Positions 62,663 to 64,000 of a stretch of 64,000 bases of DNA are shown here, piece by piece. The notes beneath the pieces were generated by a model. That model was not told the origin of the DNA. It saw only the letters and a list, made by a program, of their open reading frames with translations, and searched no databases. The position numbers and the translations under genes are program-made. The DNA is from Centropus unirufus (taxonomy: Eukaryota; Chordata; Aves; Cuculiformes; Centropidae). Each line of letters begins with the position of its first letter. Within the stretch, counting starts at the first letter, position 1. The stretch lies in the NCBI GenBank assembly GCA_013397695.1, contig VYZI01000387.1, positions 190,506 to 254,505 on the forward strand. Reading direction: 5' to 3'.

Positions 62663-63985
62663 CTACAAGGAGGATATTGATGATTTGTTTAATGAAGTCA
62701 CCACTAACCCACTGCTTAAATCCAGACTTCGACCTTCTTTGTCCTAGAAAAGTGGAAGAAAGAGAAATCCTTGGCTCAATGCTGTATTGGAATAAGTATT
62801 TAAAAAGATGAACCAGACAATATTCTGTTTGTTACATCAAATTAATATAAAACCACACATTACCCGAGCATCTAAATTGCATGCAGCTTTCTATGAGACT
62901 TGACAATGCCTAGCAGAGTGTTTATTTTCTCCTACTTGCCTCTCAGGGTAAACCCAAAAGTAAACAAGACCTTGTGCAGGGATCCCTGGAGTAAGGTTGC
63001 TGTCACTCTGCCAGCCACATGTCCTGTTCAGTACAGAGTCTCACACACATCTCTGCTGACATCTTGCTCACACTCTGCGCTCAAGGAACCAGTGAAATCT
63101 CCCTTCTGTGGTTTGTCTTTCAGGCGACCCCAAAGGCACAAACCTCAGCTGGAACTGCTTCTGCTGCTGAGACATGGACTCTTCCTTCTCAACCTGCCCC
63201 TATTTTCAAAAGACTTAGAGGGGTGGGGGGAGGTGGCAGAGGACATAATTCTGACAACAACTTTGACTATTTCCCTAGAAAAAAGGTCATCCAAAAAACT
63301 TAATACTCTTTTTTTTTTTTTTTGTTTCTCCAGCCAAAGAGAGAGGAAGAGAAATACAAATGGAATAAGCTTAAAAAGCTCATTTTGGGTTGGCTGGGGA
63401 AAAATATAAACCAAAAAAGAACATATAGAATCACAGAATGGTTGAGGTGGGAAAGGACCCCTGGAGTTCATCTGCTCCAAACCTGGCGCTCACGCAGCGC
63501 TGCCCAGGACCATGTCCAGATGGCTTTTGAAAATCTCCAAGAATGGAGAGTCCAACGACCTCTCTGGGCAACCTGGGCCAGGGCTCAGTCACTCAGTGAA
63601 AAGGAGTTCCCTCATGTTCAGGTGGAGATGAACATTCACAGATGAAGAAAGCGAATGTTTTTGAAGAACTGCTCCACATGACAACATCAGGCATGTTTTC
63701 TAGGTATAATTAAACGTGCATTTGGAGTTCAAAAAGCCACTCAGGGTTGTTTTCCTTTTGACCCTGGTACAGCCTTTGGATAAATGCTGCTGCCTACTGC
63801 AGTAAGGCTGCCTTTGGTACTCTGAAGCAGAGCTACACACAAATAATAGCCATTACGCCAGTAAAAATAAACAGTTTGACATACTTACAGCTCTGTAATC
63901 CAAGAACATTTCTTTGAAAGCCAGAAAGTCAGTAAATGTGAGAAGCATCTCAAATATATCACCTGTCATTTCATCTTTGTGTTGT
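62663..63985 (-). CDS. ARL2BP: ADP-ribosylation factor-like 2 binding protein, last two coding exons
   Basis: Minus strand: exon 63985-63889 (acceptor CTATAG, donor GTAAGT) and terminal exon 62743-62663 (acceptor TTTCTAG, stop TAG). The first encodes HKDEMTGDIFEMLLTFTDFL and AFKEMFLDYRA, the conserved C-terminal helices of the BART domain. The second encodes DKEGRSLDLSSGLVVTSLNK then SSISSL. BART binds GTP-bound ARL2/ARL3 and acts at centrosomes, cilia and mitochondria (known). Earlier exons lie right of the window. The tail is about eleven residues shorter than the human protein as I recall it. The gene converges with PLLP, as in mammals. The joining frame is phase 0 between these exons. Confidence 0.93.
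63424..63640 (-). mobile_element. CR1 LINE 3' end, reverse orientation
   Basis: The + strand has ATAGAATCACAGAATGGTTG and GGTGGGAAAGGACCCCTGGA, then a CR1 3' body degraded by small deletions, ending around CATGTTCAGGTGGAGATG. It lies in the ARL2BP intron in the same orientation as that gene, about 250 bases from the upstream exon. Confidence 0.9.
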
Positions 63986-64000
63986 CTATAGAGAGAAGAA

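Overview
This window is vertebrate nuclear DNA, almost certainly from a bird. It has split genes with consensus splice sites, several CR1 LINE fragments (the dominant avian retrotransposon), compact introns, and proteins that match vertebrate families over their full exon structure. No prokaryotic gene structure is present. I found five protein-coding genes, two tRNA genes, one decayed chemokine gene and five CR1 fragments. Species cannot be decided from the sequence alone.

Layout. 1-18.1 kb (+): the last nine coding exons of RANBP10 (LisH/CTLH/CRA half), with one sense and two antisense CR1 fragments in its introns. 18.1-26.4 kb: RANBP10 3' UTR of unknown length, then sequence without a supported gene. 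26.4-28.1 kb (-): a complete three-exon CC chemokine, best read as CCL17-like. 28.47-28.64 kb: a (GGGAT)n tract interrupted by a 109-base assembly gap. 30.85-31.8 kb (-): a dead, previously unlisted-looking duplicate of the CC chemokine, recognisable from its promoter through exon 2 and more weakly into exon 3. 36.7-44.3 kb (-): CX3CL1 (fractalkine), three exons, with a long mucin-type stalk. 44.3-53.4 kb: no supported gene apart from one CR1 fragment. 53.48-53.82 kb: two identical tRNA-Leu(CAG) genes in convergent orientation. 54.8-59.0 kb (+): PLLP (plasmolipin), four exons. 59.6-64.0 kb (-): the last two coding exons of ARL2BP, converging on PLLP.

How it fits together. PLLP, ARL2BP, CX3CL1 and a CCL17/CCL22-type chemokine are neighbours in mammals (human 16q13, from memory), so the right two thirds of the window is a conserved chemokine neighbourhood. 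RANBP10 sits about 10 Mb away on the same human arm (16q22, from memory), so its junction with the chemokines at 18-26 kb marks a rearrangement between the lineages. The two chemokines act as secreted (CCL) or membrane-tethered/shed (CX3CL1) leukocyte attractants, and candidate kappaB sites lie upstream of both and of the dead copy. The most interesting items are the chemokine pseudogene, the convergent tRNA pair, and the approximately 40-residue repeats that build the CX3CL1 stalk.
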